Positions 17,716-28,015 of a DNA stretch of 64,000 nt are shown here, one piece after another. The translations under genes and the position numbers were made by a program. The notes under the pieces are model-generated. The model was not told the origin of the DNA and ran no database searches. It was given only the letters and a program-made list of their open reading frames with translations. The first letter of the stretch is position 1. Every line of letters begins with the position of its first letter. This DNA is from Aquimarina sp. BL5 (GTDB taxonomy: Bacteria > Bacteroidota > Bacteroidia > Flavobacteriales > Flavobacteriaceae). Where the stretch lies: assembly GCF_003443675.1 (NCBI RefSeq), contig NZ_CP031963.1, forward strand, positions 682,001 to 746,000. The letters run 5' to 3'.

Positions 17716-20700
17716 GTGAACAAAAAAAAGAAGAAAAAATATCGATGGTTAAAACTACTATCCAAAATAGCTACTAGCATCCTCTTTATATTTATTCTTT
17801 TAATTCTATTTATAAGAAGTCAATGGGGTCAAGACATTATTGTAGATAAATTAGTCTCTTACATATCGGATAAAACCGGAACTGTTGTCAATATCGACAA
17901 AGCCTACATTACATTTTCTGGAAATATTCTTTTAGAAGATGTTTACATAGAAGATCAAAAGCAAGACACACTGCTATTTTCTAAAAAATTAGAGGCTTCT
18001 ATAGCACTAATGCCACTGATTAGAGGAAAAAGATACCATCTTAAGTCTTTAGACTGGACTGGTGTGAAAGCAAATATTGTCAAAACACAGGAAACTGCTT
18101 CGTTTAACTTTAATTTTATAGTCGAGGCTTTTACATCCAATAATGATTCCATATCACAACCAAAAGATTCCACACAAACTGTTCCTATAAAAATTGGAAA
18201 TATTGCGTTAAGCGATTTTGATGTTATTTTTCTAGACGAAAATTCGGGAATCGATAGTAGTTTCAACCTAGGTACTCTAGAAGTAGCGGTAGAAGATTTT
18301 GACTTAGAGTCGATGTTTTTTGAAATCGATGAATTAGAATTCACGAATTCAATTATCAATTATAATCAAACGAAACCAATCATATCAGATACTATCACCA
18401 GTGACGATCCGCTGCCTGTTATAAAAATTAATGCTCTTAAAATTCAAGATGTAAAAACTAATTATAAGTCAATACCCGAAAAAAACACATTGATTTCAGA
18501 TTTGAGCGAGTTAATAATCGAATCTGGTACTTTGGATCTGGAGAAACAAGATTTTCAAATCGACGTTTTAACACTCAATAATTCAAAAATTTCATATACA
18601 GATCTAAATAAAAGAGTAAATGATACTGTCTCTAAAGCTCCTATTACTTTTCAATGGCCTAAAATAAAAATGAAAGCTGATCTGCTATCCTTACAAAATA
18701 ATTACATACAATATATAGCCAATCCTAATATTAAAAACACTTCAGGGTTTAATCCTAATCATATTGCACTAAAATCTTTAACACTGAAAGCCAGTGATTT
18801 AAAATTAATTCAAGAAACAGCTAATGTAGACCTAAACAAGCTATCTTTTCGTGATAGAAGTGGATTTATATTACACAACCTGTCTTCTAGTATTCGCATA
18901 AATAATACTTCAGGACTTGCTCTTAATGATTTAGTAATCAAAACTAATGAGAGTACTATAAAAGGTGGTATTAATCTAAATTATAATTCGCTTACTGAAT
19001 TGATCAATACTCCGGAAAAAATAATAATGAATATCAATTTAAATACTATAAATGTTAGCCTTAAAGATTCTTATTATTTACAACCAGATATAGCTAATAA
19101 TCCTTATATAGATTCTTTAGCTCAGAAAAACATTACAGGTTCCTTACAACTCGATGGAAAAATTTCAAACCTACATACCGAAGAAACTAATTTGAACTGG
19201 GGAGCATATACTAAAATTAAATTGAAAGGAGGAATAAAAAACCTTCTTACCGAAAAAGAGCTTTTTATTGATAGTCTGTATTATAATACCAGTACAATAC
19301 GTGATGATATAAAGAACTTTATAAATGAATCAGAATTGGGGATAACCATACCGAAAAAGACTTCTATTATTGGTCAACTAGACGGTTCTCTTGAAAATAT
19401 AAAAGGTAATGCCTCCTTAAATTCATCTATGGGCTCTATCTCAATAAAGGGTAACTACAAGAACAAAAATACCATCTCTATTGATGGAAACCTGGAGACA
19501 TCTAAGTTTCAACTACAAAAACTATTAAACAATGAACAATTAGGATCCATTTCTATATCAGCAAAAGTTTCTGGTTCAGGAACTTCACTTAACACTTTGA
19601 ATGCAACATTTATCTCTGATTTTGATCAATTAACCTACAATAAATATGATTTTTCCAATCTGGAATTGGATGGGCAAATTACTAAGGGAAAAGGTAACAT
19701 CAATGCTCAATTCAAAGATGATAATTTAAATTTATTAATAGATACCAAGGTTGAACTAGACTCTGTATCTCCCAAAATTAATGGATTAGTAAATGTAAAA
19801 GGTGCAGATCTAAATGGTTTGGGAATCACTCAAGAACTTATAAAAACGCAGCTTAAACTATTTATAGATTTTGAAGGAAATACAGATAATTTTACATTCA
19901 CCTCTAATGTCACTGATGCTTTAGTTGTAAAAGAAAATGAACCTTATTCTGTTAATGATATTAACATCAGTGCATCTAGTAATGAGTTACAAACAAAGGC
20001 ATCTGTACATAGTAGATTTTTAGAAGCAAATTTATCCGCAGATGCTAACATTAGTAAAATAACTTCTTCTATACAGTCTCAGTTGAAAAGCTATATTTCT
20101 GCATCTGTGGTAAGAGATACCATTAGAAAACCGCTAGCTATGAAAATGCAGGTTACCTTAAGAGAAAAGCCTATACTTAGTGATGTTTTTCTTCCTGGAA
20201 TTAAAAAAATGGACTCTATCACAGCTATTATAAACTTTATAGAGGAGAAAGAAAAGCTTACTGCCAGTATTAAAGTTCCTTCTATACAGTATGATAACAG
20301 TAGTATAGATAGCCTAAATCTTACGATTAATGGAGACAGAAAGGACTTAAACTTTTCACTTGGGTGGAAGAATATTTTATCCGATCCTATACACGTAAAT
20401 AAAACTTCTATAGATGGAGTATTAAAAGATCAAACTTTATTACTTGATTTCGGTACAAATAATGAAACTGATGAGATCGCCCGACTACGATCTGAGTTAC
20501 GTCTTAAAAATGATACCCTATATTATCGTATAAATCCAGCATCTGTAATTTTTGATAAAAATCCTTGGTCTATTTCCGAAAATAATCAAATCACCATAGC
20601 GAAAAACTACCTTTCTTTTAGAGATTTTCAATTATCACAAAACCAACAGCGATTAAAGATCAGCTCTAATGATCCTGCAATTGACAAAGAGCATATCAAT

Positions 20701-22710
20701 ATTGAATTCCAACAATTTTATCTATCAACTTTTACTTCTATTTTAAGTAATGATGAAATACTAGCGAATGGTTTGGTTAATGGAGAATTGACTATCGAAA
20801 AGCCATTTGATGAAACAGGGTTGATTGCAGATATAGCCATTGATAATTTAGAAGTTACAGAAATCCCCTTGGGCGATCTTACATTAAATGCTACATCAAA
20901 AAGTTTCAAAAATTATGATTTAGCATTGAAACTAAATGGTGAAAATGCTAAACTACGTCTAGATGGAGATTACAAAGCTTCTGATAAGGGAGCCAATATA
21001 AACCTGGATTTCAATCTAGAAGAATTAAATATAAAGGTTGTAGAAAAATTTATAGATGATCAAATTTCTGATACCAGAGGTAAAATTACAGGAAACGCTA
21101 AGATTACGGGAACTACTCAAGATCCTGAGTATGATGGAATATTTCATTTCGAAAAAACCAGTTTATTAGTTAATGCACTAAACACTAGGTTTACATTAGC
21201 AGAAGAAAATATTCAAATAGATAATTCAGGATTATTTTTAAATGATTTCACGATTGCTGATGAAAATAAAAACACATTTTCTCTTAATGGAAAAATAGAA
21301 ACAGAAACTCTTAATAACCCTACTTTTGATTTAAAATTGCAAACTAAAAACTTTCAAATATTAAATGCTACCAGAGAGGATAATGATCTGTTTTATGGTA
21401 AAGTAAAAATAACCGCAGATTTAGATATTAATGGTGACCTAAATGTTCCAAAAATTAGAGGTAATCTGGCCATAGATGAGGGATCAGATTTTACCTTAAT
21501 AATTCCAGAATCCGAACTCGATATAAAAGAAAGAGAAGGAATAGTCGTTTTTGTCAACCGAGAAAATCCTGATGCCATTATTACCCGTGTAGAAGAAGAT
21601 CAATTCTCTACTGCCTTATTAAGAGGGTATGATGTTAATACTAGATTAAAAATTGATAAAGGATCTGTTTTTAAAATAATCATTGATGAACGTAGCAAGG
21701 ACAACTTCCAGATTTCAGGTAAAGGTGAATTCAAATTTGGTATGGAACCAAACGGCAGAACAACCTTATCTGGACGCTATGATATAAGCGATGGACATTA
21801 TGAAGTTAGTTTATATAATATTGTAAAAAGGCGATTTAAAATTGCACCTGGCGGTTCTATCACCTGGCTCGGTGATCCATTAGATGCTAAATTAGATGTA
21901 ACTGCTATTTATGAAGTAGAAACGTCTGCCTCTTCTTTAATGTCTGCTAAAACATCCGGAGAATCCGCTGGGGTGGTAAATCAGTTTAGACAAAAACTTC
22001 CGTTTCTGGTATATCTCAATGTAGATGGAGAGCTCCTAGAACCAGCAATTTCTTTTCAACTAGACATGCCAGAAGAAGAACAAGGATCCTTAGGAGGAGA
22101 AGTTTATGGACAAGTACAACAACTTAATAATCAAGAAGAAGAACTAAATAAGCAAGTTTTTTCACTTTTAGTCTTAAATAGATTTTTTCCTCAATCCGGA
22201 AGTGACGGTAGCAACGGAGGTGCGGTTTCTATTGCCAGAGACAATGTAAATAAAGTATTATCAGGGCAACTCAATAACTTTTCAGATAAATTGATCGGGG
22301 ATACCGGAATAGAGTTAGGATTTGGTCTTAATAGTTTTACAGATTATCAAGGAGATTCTGCTCAAAATAGAACTCAATTAGAAATTAGTGCACAAAAACG
22401 ATTATTTAACGACAGATTGATCGTGCAAGTAGGAAGTGATGTAGATATCGAAGGTAGCAGTCAAAATAGTGAAGAAAGTACTCCTGTAATCGGCAATGTA
22501 AGTTTAGAATATCTATTATCGAAAAACGGTAGATATCGTCTCAAAGGTTTTAGAAAAAATGAGTTCGAAAGTGTAATTGACGGTCAATTAGTTGTCACAG
22601 GAATCGCACTAATTTTCAACAGAGAATTTAACAAATTTAAAGAGTTGTTTTCTAAATCTGTGGCAAAAGAAATTGACAATCAAAAAACTACAAACAAAAA
22701 GAAAAATTAA
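17716..22710 (+). CDS. tamB: Translocation and assembly module protein TamB (DUF490)
   Basis: A 1664-residue envelope protein with one N-terminal membrane helix (about residues 15-36) and a very long periplasmic region of repeating beta strands, typical of AsmA/TamB bridge proteins that carry phospholipids between the membranes or help outer-membrane protein assembly. The C-terminal TamB/DUF490 domain (about 1200-1650) shows GKGEFKFGMEPNGRTTLSGRY and YEVSLYNIVKRRFKIAPGGSITWLGDPLDA landmarks. The start is a GTG, the only in-frame candidate placed before the lysine-rich N-terminus. The TamL gene follows after 2 bases. Confidence 0.93.
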   Translation: MNKKKKKKYRWLKLLSKIATSILFIFILLILFIRSQWGQDIIVDKLVSYISDKTGTVVNIDKAYITFSGNILLEDVYIEDQKQDTLLFSKKLEASIALMPLIRGKRYHLKSLDWTGVKANIVKTQETASFNFNFIVEAFTSNNDSISQPKDSTQTVPIKIGNIALSDFDVIFLDENSGIDSSFNLGTLEVAVEDFDLESMFFEIDELEFTNSIINYNQTKPIISDTITSDDPLPVIKINALKIQDVKTNYKSIPEKNTLISDLSELIIESGTLDLEKQDFQIDVLTLNNSKISYTDLNKRVNDTVSKAPITFQWPKIKMKADLLSLQNNYIQYIANPNIKNTSGFNPNHIALKSLTLKASDLKLIQETANVDLNKLSFRDRSGFILHNLSSSIRINNTSGLALNDLVIKTNESTIKGGINLNYNSLTELINTPEKIIMNINLNTINVSLKDSYYLQPDIANNPYIDSLAQKNITGSLQLDGKISNLHTEETNLNWGAYTKIKLKGGIKNLLTEKELFIDSLYYNTSTIRDDIKNFINESELGITIPKKTSIIGQLDGSLENIKGNASLNSSMGSISIKGNYKNKNTISIDGNLETSKFQLQKLLNNEQLGSISISAKVSGSGTSLNTLNATFISDFDQLTYNKYDFSNLELDGQITKGKGNINAQFKDDNLNLLIDTKVELDSVSPKINGLVNVKGADLNGLGITQELIKTQLKLFIDFEGNTDNFTFTSNVTDALVVKENEPYSVNDINISASSNELQTKASVHSRFLEANLSADANISKITSSIQSQLKSYISASVVRDTIRKPLAMKMQVTLREKPILSDVFLPGIKKMDSITAIINFIEEKEKLTASIKVPSIQYDNSSIDSLNLTINGDRKDLNFSLGWKNILSDPIHVNKTSIDGVLKDQTLLLDFGTNNETDEIARLRSELRLKNDTLYYRINPASVIFDKNPWSISENNQITIAKNYLSFRDFQLSQNQQRLKISSNDPAIDKEHINIEFQQFYLSTFTSILSNDEILANGLVNGELTIEKPFDETGLIADIAIDNLEVTEIPLGDLTLNATSKSFKNYDLALKLNGENAKLRLDGDYKASDKGANINLDFNLEELNIKVVEKFIDDQISDTRGKITGNAKITGTTQDPEYDGIFHFEKTSLLVNALNTRFTLAEENIQIDNSGLFLNDFTIADENKNTFSLNGKIETETLNNPTFDLKLQTKNFQILNATREDNDLFYGKVKITADLDINGDLNVPKIRGNLAIDEGSDFTLIIPESELDIKEREGIVVFVNRENPDAIITRVEEDQFSTALLRGYDVNTRLKIDKGSVFKIIIDERSKDNFQISGKGEFKFGMEPNGRTTLSGRYDISDGHYEVSLYNIVKRRFKIAPGGSITWLGDPLDAKLDVTAIYEVETSASSLMSAKTSGESAGVVNQFRQKLPFLVYLNVDGELLEPAISFQLDMPEEEQGSLGGEVYGQVQQLNNQEEELNKQVFSLLVLNRFFPQSGSDGSNGGAVSIARDNVNKVLSGQLNNFSDKLIGDTGIELGFGLNSFTDYQGDSAQNRTQLEISAQKRLFNDRLIVQVGSDVDIEGSSQNSEESTPVIGNVSLEYLLSKNGRYRLKGFRKNEFESVIDGQLVVTGIALIFNREFNKFKELFSKSVAKEIDNQKTTNKKKN

Positions 22711-22712
22711 AA

Positions 22713-24974
22713 TTGAATAAGAATATACTATATATAATCGTCTCGATCATTCTTTTATATTCCTGCGGAGTAAAAAGGTTTATTCCTGAAGATGAAGTTC
22801 TATATACCGGTGCATCCATTACACTACAATCTGAAGAAGAGATCAAGAATCTTAAAGCTATTGAAGAACAGTTAGAATTAGTTTTGCGACCAAAACCAAA
22901 TACTAAAATTTTAGGTATCAAACTCGGATTGTATGCGTACTACAAAAATCAAAAAGAAAATCCAGGATTTATCAATAAATTCTTATTTAAAAATTTCGGA
23001 GAAAAACCCGTCTATCTTTCTGATGTGGATATATCAAAAGTGACCGAATTAATTGGCAATCGATTAGAAAATAGAGGTTTTTTCAGAAGTTATATCGATT
23101 CAGAAGTTACTACTGATACTATCAAATCATTTATAAAGTATACTGCAGAAATTAAAAAACCATATCTATTACAAACCTATCAACTAGATTCTATAAAGTA
23201 TCCTATTGGTAAAGATATTAAAGCATTAGTAGCTAGCAGCCCAATTAAAAAAGAAGATCGTTTTGATCTTGCTCTGTTTGAGTTAGAAAGAGAACGAATT
23301 GATAAATCGTTAAAATCAAAAGGATATTACAACTTCAATGCTGATTTCTTGATTTTTGAAGCAGATACTAATCAATATAAAAATAAACGTTTTGATTTGT
23401 TTTTAAGATTAAAAAAAGAAGTGCCCGAAAAATCTTTGGTGCCATATAAAATTAATAAAATCAATGTTTTTCCAAACTATTCTATAGAAACAGATAGTAT
23501 TGTTAAGGATACTGTGACATACTCTGATATTAATTTTATTCAGAATAAAGAATATTTCAAACCCAAAAGACTGGAACCCTACATTCTATTTGAAAAAGGA
23601 CAATTATACAACCCCACTATTTCTAAAAGGACTAGTAATCGTTTATCATCTATTGGAACCTATAAATTTGTAAACATTGAATATAATGTTCTTGATACTG
23701 GTACGAATGGTGTCGGAACGGGTGATTTAACAGCTAATATATATTTATCCCCCTTAAACAAACGAGCTATCAGAGCAGAATTACAAGCTGTTTCTAAATC
23801 AAATAATTTCACAGGACCTAACCTTCTACTCACATACGCTAACAGAAACCTTTTCAGTGGAGGAGAAACTTTAAATATAACGGCATCTCTAGGATACGAA
23901 ACTCAATTATCAGGATCAGAAAATCAAGGTCTTAGCAGTACACAAATTGGATTGAAATCGGACCTTATATTTCCGAGGTTGTTATTTCCTATCCGGATTA
24001 TGGATCGATTCAAATATGCTGTTCCTAAGACAATAATTAGCACAGGATTCGAATATCTTAACAGAAGCAAATTATACAGCCTAAATTCAGTAAATGCCAG
24101 CTTCGGATATAGCTGGAACGCCAATCGTTTTGTGAATCATGAACTGAATCCAATAAGTATTAACTATGTAAATCTTTCTAACACGACACAAGAATTTGAA
24201 GATATCCTAGATGAAAATCCTTTCTTAAAAAGTAGTTTTGATCAACAGTTTATAGCAGGACTCACCTACTCGTTTACATATAATGAGCTTAATGATAGTT
24301 CTATTAGTAATGCTATTTATTTTAATGCCAATTTTGATATTGCAGGAAACACTATTAGCCTTTTTGGCAAAAGTGAAGAAGAAACAGAATCTGGTTCATT
24401 TTTGGGCTTAGAATACGCACAATACGTTAAAGCTGATATAGATTTTAGATATCATTTTAGTTTAGGGAACGATCAAAAACTGGTAGCTCGTTTATTCGGT
24501 GGATGGGGATTAGCGTATGGTAATTCTACTACATTACCTTTTTCGAAACAATATTTCGCAGGAGGACCTTTTAGTGTAAGAGCTTTTAGAATACGATCAC
24601 TTGGCCCCGGAACCTATAGACCTAATGATCAAGATTCCGGATCCTTTTTTGATAGATCAGGGGACATCCGATTAGAGGCGAATTTAGAATACAGATTTCC
24701 TATAATTCCTTATCTAAAAGGTGCTGTTTTTGCAGATGCAGGAAATGTATGGCTAATGAAAGAAAATGATGCACTATCCGGAGGTAAATTTTCATCAAAC
24801 TTTCTAAACGAATTAGGTATTGGAGCAGGTGTTGGCTTGCGGGTAGATATCCAAAATTTTGTAATCCGATTTGATCTGGCGGCTCCATTAAATGATCCTT
24901 CAGAGGAAGAACAAAGTTTTAATTTTGATATTGCTAACCCTATATTAAATTTTGCAATAGGATATCCTTTCTAA
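22713..24974 (+). CDS. tamL: TamA-type outer-membrane lipoprotein (TamL, BamA/TamA family)
   Basis: A 753-residue Omp85-family protein. The N-terminus is a lipoprotein signal ending in the lipobox LLYSC (Cys18), the feature that distinguishes the Bacteroidota TamA version (TamL). POTRA-like segments follow (RLENRGFFRSYIDSEV; SLKSKGYYNFNADF), then a beta-barrel (about 350-753) with GGPFSVRAFRIRSLGPGTY, the conserved Omp85 (V/I)RG(F/Y)-like loop, and a terminal phenylalanine. The start is TTG, which gives the expected MNKN lipoprotein start 2 bases after tamB. It partners TamB in the envelope. Confidence 0.92.
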   Translation: MNKNILYIIVSIILLYSCGVKRFIPEDEVLYTGASITLQSEEEIKNLKAIEEQLELVLRPKPNTKILGIKLGLYAYYKNQKENPGFINKFLFKNFGEKPVYLSDVDISKVTELIGNRLENRGFFRSYIDSEVTTDTIKSFIKYTAEIKKPYLLQTYQLDSIKYPIGKDIKALVASSPIKKEDRFDLALFELERERIDKSLKSKGYYNFNADFLIFEADTNQYKNKRFDLFLRLKKEVPEKSLVPYKINKINVFPNYSIETDSIVKDTVTYSDINFIQNKEYFKPKRLEPYILFEKGQLYNPTISKRTSNRLSSIGTYKFVNIEYNVLDTGTNGVGTGDLTANIYLSPLNKRAIRAELQAVSKSNNFTGPNLLLTYANRNLFSGGETLNITASLGYETQLSGSENQGLSSTQIGLKSDLIFPRLLFPIRIMDRFKYAVPKTIISTGFEYLNRSKLYSLNSVNASFGYSWNANRFVNHELNPISINYVNLSNTTQEFEDILDENPFLKSSFDQQFIAGLTYSFTYNELNDSSISNAIYFNANFDIAGNTISLFGKSEEETESGSFLGLEYAQYVKADIDFRYHFSLGNDQKLVARLFGGWGLAYGNSTTLPFSKQYFAGGPFSVRAFRIRSLGPGTYRPNDQDSGSFFDRSGDIRLEANLEYRFPIIPYLKGAVFADAGNVWLMKENDALSGGKFSSNFLNELGIGAGVGLRVDIQNFVIRFDLAAPLNDPSEEEQSFNFDIANPILNFAIGYPF

Positions 24975-24980
24975 TCCAAA

Positions 24981-25361
24981 TTATTCTTGAATCCTCCAAG
25001 GTGGATTCTTTCTATTGTCTCCAGCAAAATACAAAATGATTTGATTTCCATCAGGATCTTTAAGCCTTGCTTCTCTCCACAACCAGCTTTGATCGATTGG
25101 CAATTGATCAAAATCCACTCCATCTTCAATTAATCGTTCTACTTCCTGATCTAATTGTGTGGTTTCAAAATATACATAAACACCATCACCTTCTGGCAAT
25201 TCTTCAACCTGATGAATAGAAAAAGTAGCATCTCCTTCTTTACATTCGAAACGTGCATAATGAGGCAACGCTTTTACAATCAATCGCAAACCTAGTTTCT
25301 CATAGAAAGAAATAGATTGTGCAACATCTATAGAAGGGACAGTAATTTGATTTAGGTTCAT
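24981..25361 (-). CDS. VOC (glyoxalase/bleomycin-resistance) superfamily protein
   Basis: A 126-residue protein of the vicinal oxygen chelate fold, with the typical start NQITVPSIDVAQSISFYEKLGLRLIV and end WREARLKDPDGNQIILYFAG. Such small domains usually dimerise around a metal ion. The reaction is not predictable; many are uncharacterised. It converges with tamL, their stop codons lying 6 bases apart. A REP-like repeat lies upstream. Confidence 0.8.
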   Translation of the reverse strand: MNLNQITVPSIDVAQSISFYEKLGLRLIVKALPHYARFECKEGDATFSIHQVEELPEGDGVYVYFETTQLDQEVERLIEDGVDFDQLPIDQSWLWREARLKDPDGNQIILYFAGDNRKNPPWRIQE

Positions 25362-25376
25362 TGCTTATTTCTTTTA

Positions 25377-25497
25377 CATTGTCATCACGTTGTAGAACGG
25401 GGTTCAGTATTACTCAATAACTAAGATTTACAGTTCAAAAACCAAAATTTCATTTAATTCAGCGCTTTATGGATTCCAGCCTACGCTAGAATGACAG
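25377..25497. repeat. REP-like intergenic repeat
   Basis: The gap between the VOC gene and the proline dehydrogenase gene carries CATTGTCATCACG at one end and GCGCTTTATGGATTCC followed by AGCCTACGCTAGAATGACAG at the other. The second part is a worn version of the widespread GGATTCC-GCCTACGC-GGAATGAC repeat. The ends (TTGTCAT and ATGACAG) are inverted, so the element can form a large imperfect stem. It is non-coding. Confidence 0.55.
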
Positions 25498-25556
25498 TTC
25501 ACTGTAACTTACAACATTATTCGAAACTCGTAATTCTTAATTCGTACATCAAAGAA

Positions 25557-26732
25557 TTACAACTTTCTTCTTCTTCTTTCCTTAGATAATAAATCTAGTT
25601 CTCTCGTAGTTTGACCAGCTACCGAAGTATTTTCTTCTGCTCTACGTATCAGATAAGGCATAACATCCTTCACAGGACCAAAAGGAAGGTATTTCGCTAC
25701 ATTATAGCCTTCTGCCGCGAGATTAAAACTTATGTGATCACTCATTCCATATAATTGTCCTAACCACACTCTATGATCACTCTTAATTACTTGTTGTTTT
25801 CTCATCAATTCGATCGCTTTATAACAGCTCTCTTCATTATGAGTTCCTATAAATACAGAAATATCATCCAGGTTTTGTAATATATACTCCAGAGTAGTAT
25901 TAAAATTAAGATCTGTAGCTGCTTTACTTTCGCAAATTGGTGTTGGGTATCCTTTTTCTTCCGCGCGATCATTTTCTTTTTCCATATACGCGCCTCGCAC
26001 GATCTTCATTCCGATCTTAAAACCTGACTCCTTAGCTTGCTGTTGTAATTTCTTTAGGTATTCAAATCTGTCGTGTCTATACAGCTGTAGTGTGTTATAT
26101 ACAATTGCTTTCTCTTTATTATATTTTGCCATCATTTTAGCTACCAACTCATCAGCGGCATCCTGCATCCAGCTTTCCTCTCCATCGATCAATAAAGGAA
26201 CATCACATTCATAGGCCTTTTTACATACTTGATCAAAACGATCCTCTATCCTGCTCCATTCTTTTTCCTCATCACTAGATAATGGTATTCCTTCTGTTTT
26301 CTTTTGCCAAAGCAAAAATCTTCCAAAACCAGTTGGTTTAAAAACCGCAAAAGGAATTGCTTCTTTTTGATCAACAAAGTCCAGAATTTTCATTATTTTA
26401 TGTAATACGTGATCAAATTGTTCTTCTTCTTCTTTGCCTTCTACGGAATAATCTAACACAGAAGAAACTCGACCTTTGGCATACATTTTATCTACTACTT
26501 GCAAGCAATCCTCTTCATCCACACCTCCACAAAAATGGTCAAAAACCGTTGCTCTAATCAAACCCTGAACTGGCAAATGCGCTTTTAATGCAAAATTAGT
26601 AACCGCAGTACCAATACGAACAAGAGGTTCATTGGCGATCATTTTAAAAAGAAAATATGCTCTTTCGAGTTCAGAATCACTTTTTAAAGTAAAAGCAGTT
26701 TCTGTATTATCAAACAAAGTATGTTCCTTCAT
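25557..26732 (-). CDS. Proline dehydrogenase
   Basis: A 391-residue FAD enzyme that oxidises proline to pyrroline-5-carboxylate. Family landmarks are GMKIVRGAYMEKEN, VFIGTHNEESCYKAIELM, GQLYGMSDHISFNLA and the substrate-binding PYLIRRAEEN near the C-terminus. It is the single-domain PRODH form, not the PutA fusion. I chose the ATG at 26732 over a TTG three codons earlier. It is divergent from aroB with 166 bases between them, a pairing I recall as common in Flavobacteriaceae. I see no P5C dehydrogenase in the window. Confidence 0.9.
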   Translation of the reverse strand: MKEHTLFDNTETAFTLKSDSELERAYFLFKMIANEPLVRIGTAVTNFALKAHLPVQGLIRATVFDHFCGGVDEEDCLQVVDKMYAKGRVSSVLDYSVEGKEEEEQFDHVLHKIMKILDFVDQKEAIPFAVFKPTGFGRFLLWQKKTEGIPLSSDEEKEWSRIEDRFDQVCKKAYECDVPLLIDGEESWMQDAADELVAKMMAKYNKEKAIVYNTLQLYRHDRFEYLKKLQQQAKESGFKIGMKIVRGAYMEKENDRAEEKGYPTPICESKAATDLNFNTTLEYILQNLDDISVFIGTHNEESCYKAIELMRKQQVIKSDHRVWLGQLYGMSDHISFNLAAEGYNVAKYLPFGPVKDVMPYLIRRAEENTSVAGQTTRELDLLSKERRRRKL

Positions 26733-26898
26733 TAAGCTCAAATTTTAAAGATTCGTAACAATTATGGTAAATTCACTAAAATAATGATAGTTTTATCACC
26801 TACTACCTATTTGTTTTAAGATATCTACAAATATAGAACTTGGAAGTTTATTTTATTACAAATTCTGCTTAATTTCACCGCCTGTTAAAACACCTTTT

Positions 26899-27969
26899 AT
26901 GAAGCCTATTGTTTCTAAAGATTCTATCGTATATTTTAACGAAGAATGTTATACCGCTCTTAATGCTTATCTAGAAAAAGCTAATCATTCTAAAATTTTT
27001 ATTCTAGTAGATAGCAATACCTATGAAAACTGTTATGCTCATTTTATGAGTAAAATAGAAAAAGAATATGAGATTGAAGTTCTAGAAGTAGAACCAGGAG
27101 AAATTAATAAAAATATCGATACCTGCAGTAGTATCTGGAGTGTACTGGCAGAATATGGAGCAGACAGAAAAAGTTTGCTCATCAATCTTGGTGGTGGCGT
27201 TGTAACCGATCTAGGTGGTTTTATTGCCTGTACCTATAAACGTGGTATTAGTTACATCAATGTCCCTACTTCTTTATTAGCGATGGTGGATGCTTCTGTT
27301 GGTGGAAAAACGGGTGTAGATCTTGGTAACTTAAAAAACATGGTAGGTGTGATCAGTGAATCCGAAATGGTACTGGTTGATACTGAATTTTTGGGAACCC
27401 TACCGGTCAATCAAATGTGCAGTGGTTTTGCAGAAATGCTAAAGCACGGATTGATCCAAGATAGAGGATATTGGGAAAAAATGAGTGACCTATCTAAACT
27501 GACTACTGATGATCTGGATCAATTAATTTATGATTCTGTGGTCATTAAAAATAAAATTGTTTTTGAAGATCCTACGGAGCAAAACATCAGAAAATACCTG
27601 AACTTCGGTCATACGCTAGGTCATGCTATTGAGTCTTTTTACCTAACACATCCAGAAAAACCAGAATTACTACATGGCGAGGCGATTGCTATAGGAATGA
27701 TTTTGGAAGGGTTTATTTCTGCCGCACAATTATCGCTAAAAGAAGAAGAACTAATTATAATCAGCAAAGTAATCCTAGCTACATTCCCAAAAGTCGACAT
27801 TGATCCTAATGATTATAAGACTATTATGGAATTATTGGTGCACGATAAGAAGAATGAAAAAGGAAACATCTATTTTGTATTACTTACTTCCATCGGTGAA
27901 GCAAAATATAACTGTATTGTTCCTGATGATTTGATTATGGATGCTTTTGAGTATTATACTTCGCTTTAG
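26899..27969 (+). CDS. aroB: 3-dehydroquinate synthase
   Basis: Second enzyme of the shikimate pathway, turning DAHP into 3-dehydroquinate with NAD and a divalent metal. The 356-residue protein has the hallmark GGGVVTDLGGFIACTYKRGI, VPTSLLAMVDASVGGKTGVD and LKNMVG motifs and the metal-binding FGHTLGHAIES with the later LLHGEAIAIGM. Length is normal. The ATG start lies close after an AT-rich leader, divergent from proline dehydrogenase. The gene downstream starts 46 bases later and may be read through. Confidence 0.97.
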   Translation: MKPIVSKDSIVYFNEECYTALNAYLEKANHSKIFILVDSNTYENCYAHFMSKIEKEYEIEVLEVEPGEINKNIDTCSSIWSVLAEYGADRKSLLINLGGGVVTDLGGFIACTYKRGISYINVPTSLLAMVDASVGGKTGVDLGNLKNMVGVISESEMVLVDTEFLGTLPVNQMCSGFAEMLKHGLIQDRGYWEKMSDLSKLTTDDLDQLIYDSVVIKNKIVFEDPTEQNIRKYLNFGHTLGHAIESFYLTHPEKPELLHGEAIAIGMILEGFISAAQLSLKEEELIIISKVILATFPKVDIDPNDYKTIMELLVHDKKNEKGNIYFVLLTSIGEAKYNCIVPDDLIMDAFEYYTSL

Positions 27970-28015
27970 TTTGGCTTTGATTTAATATCTTTAAACCTAA
28001 TTAAAGCACTACATC

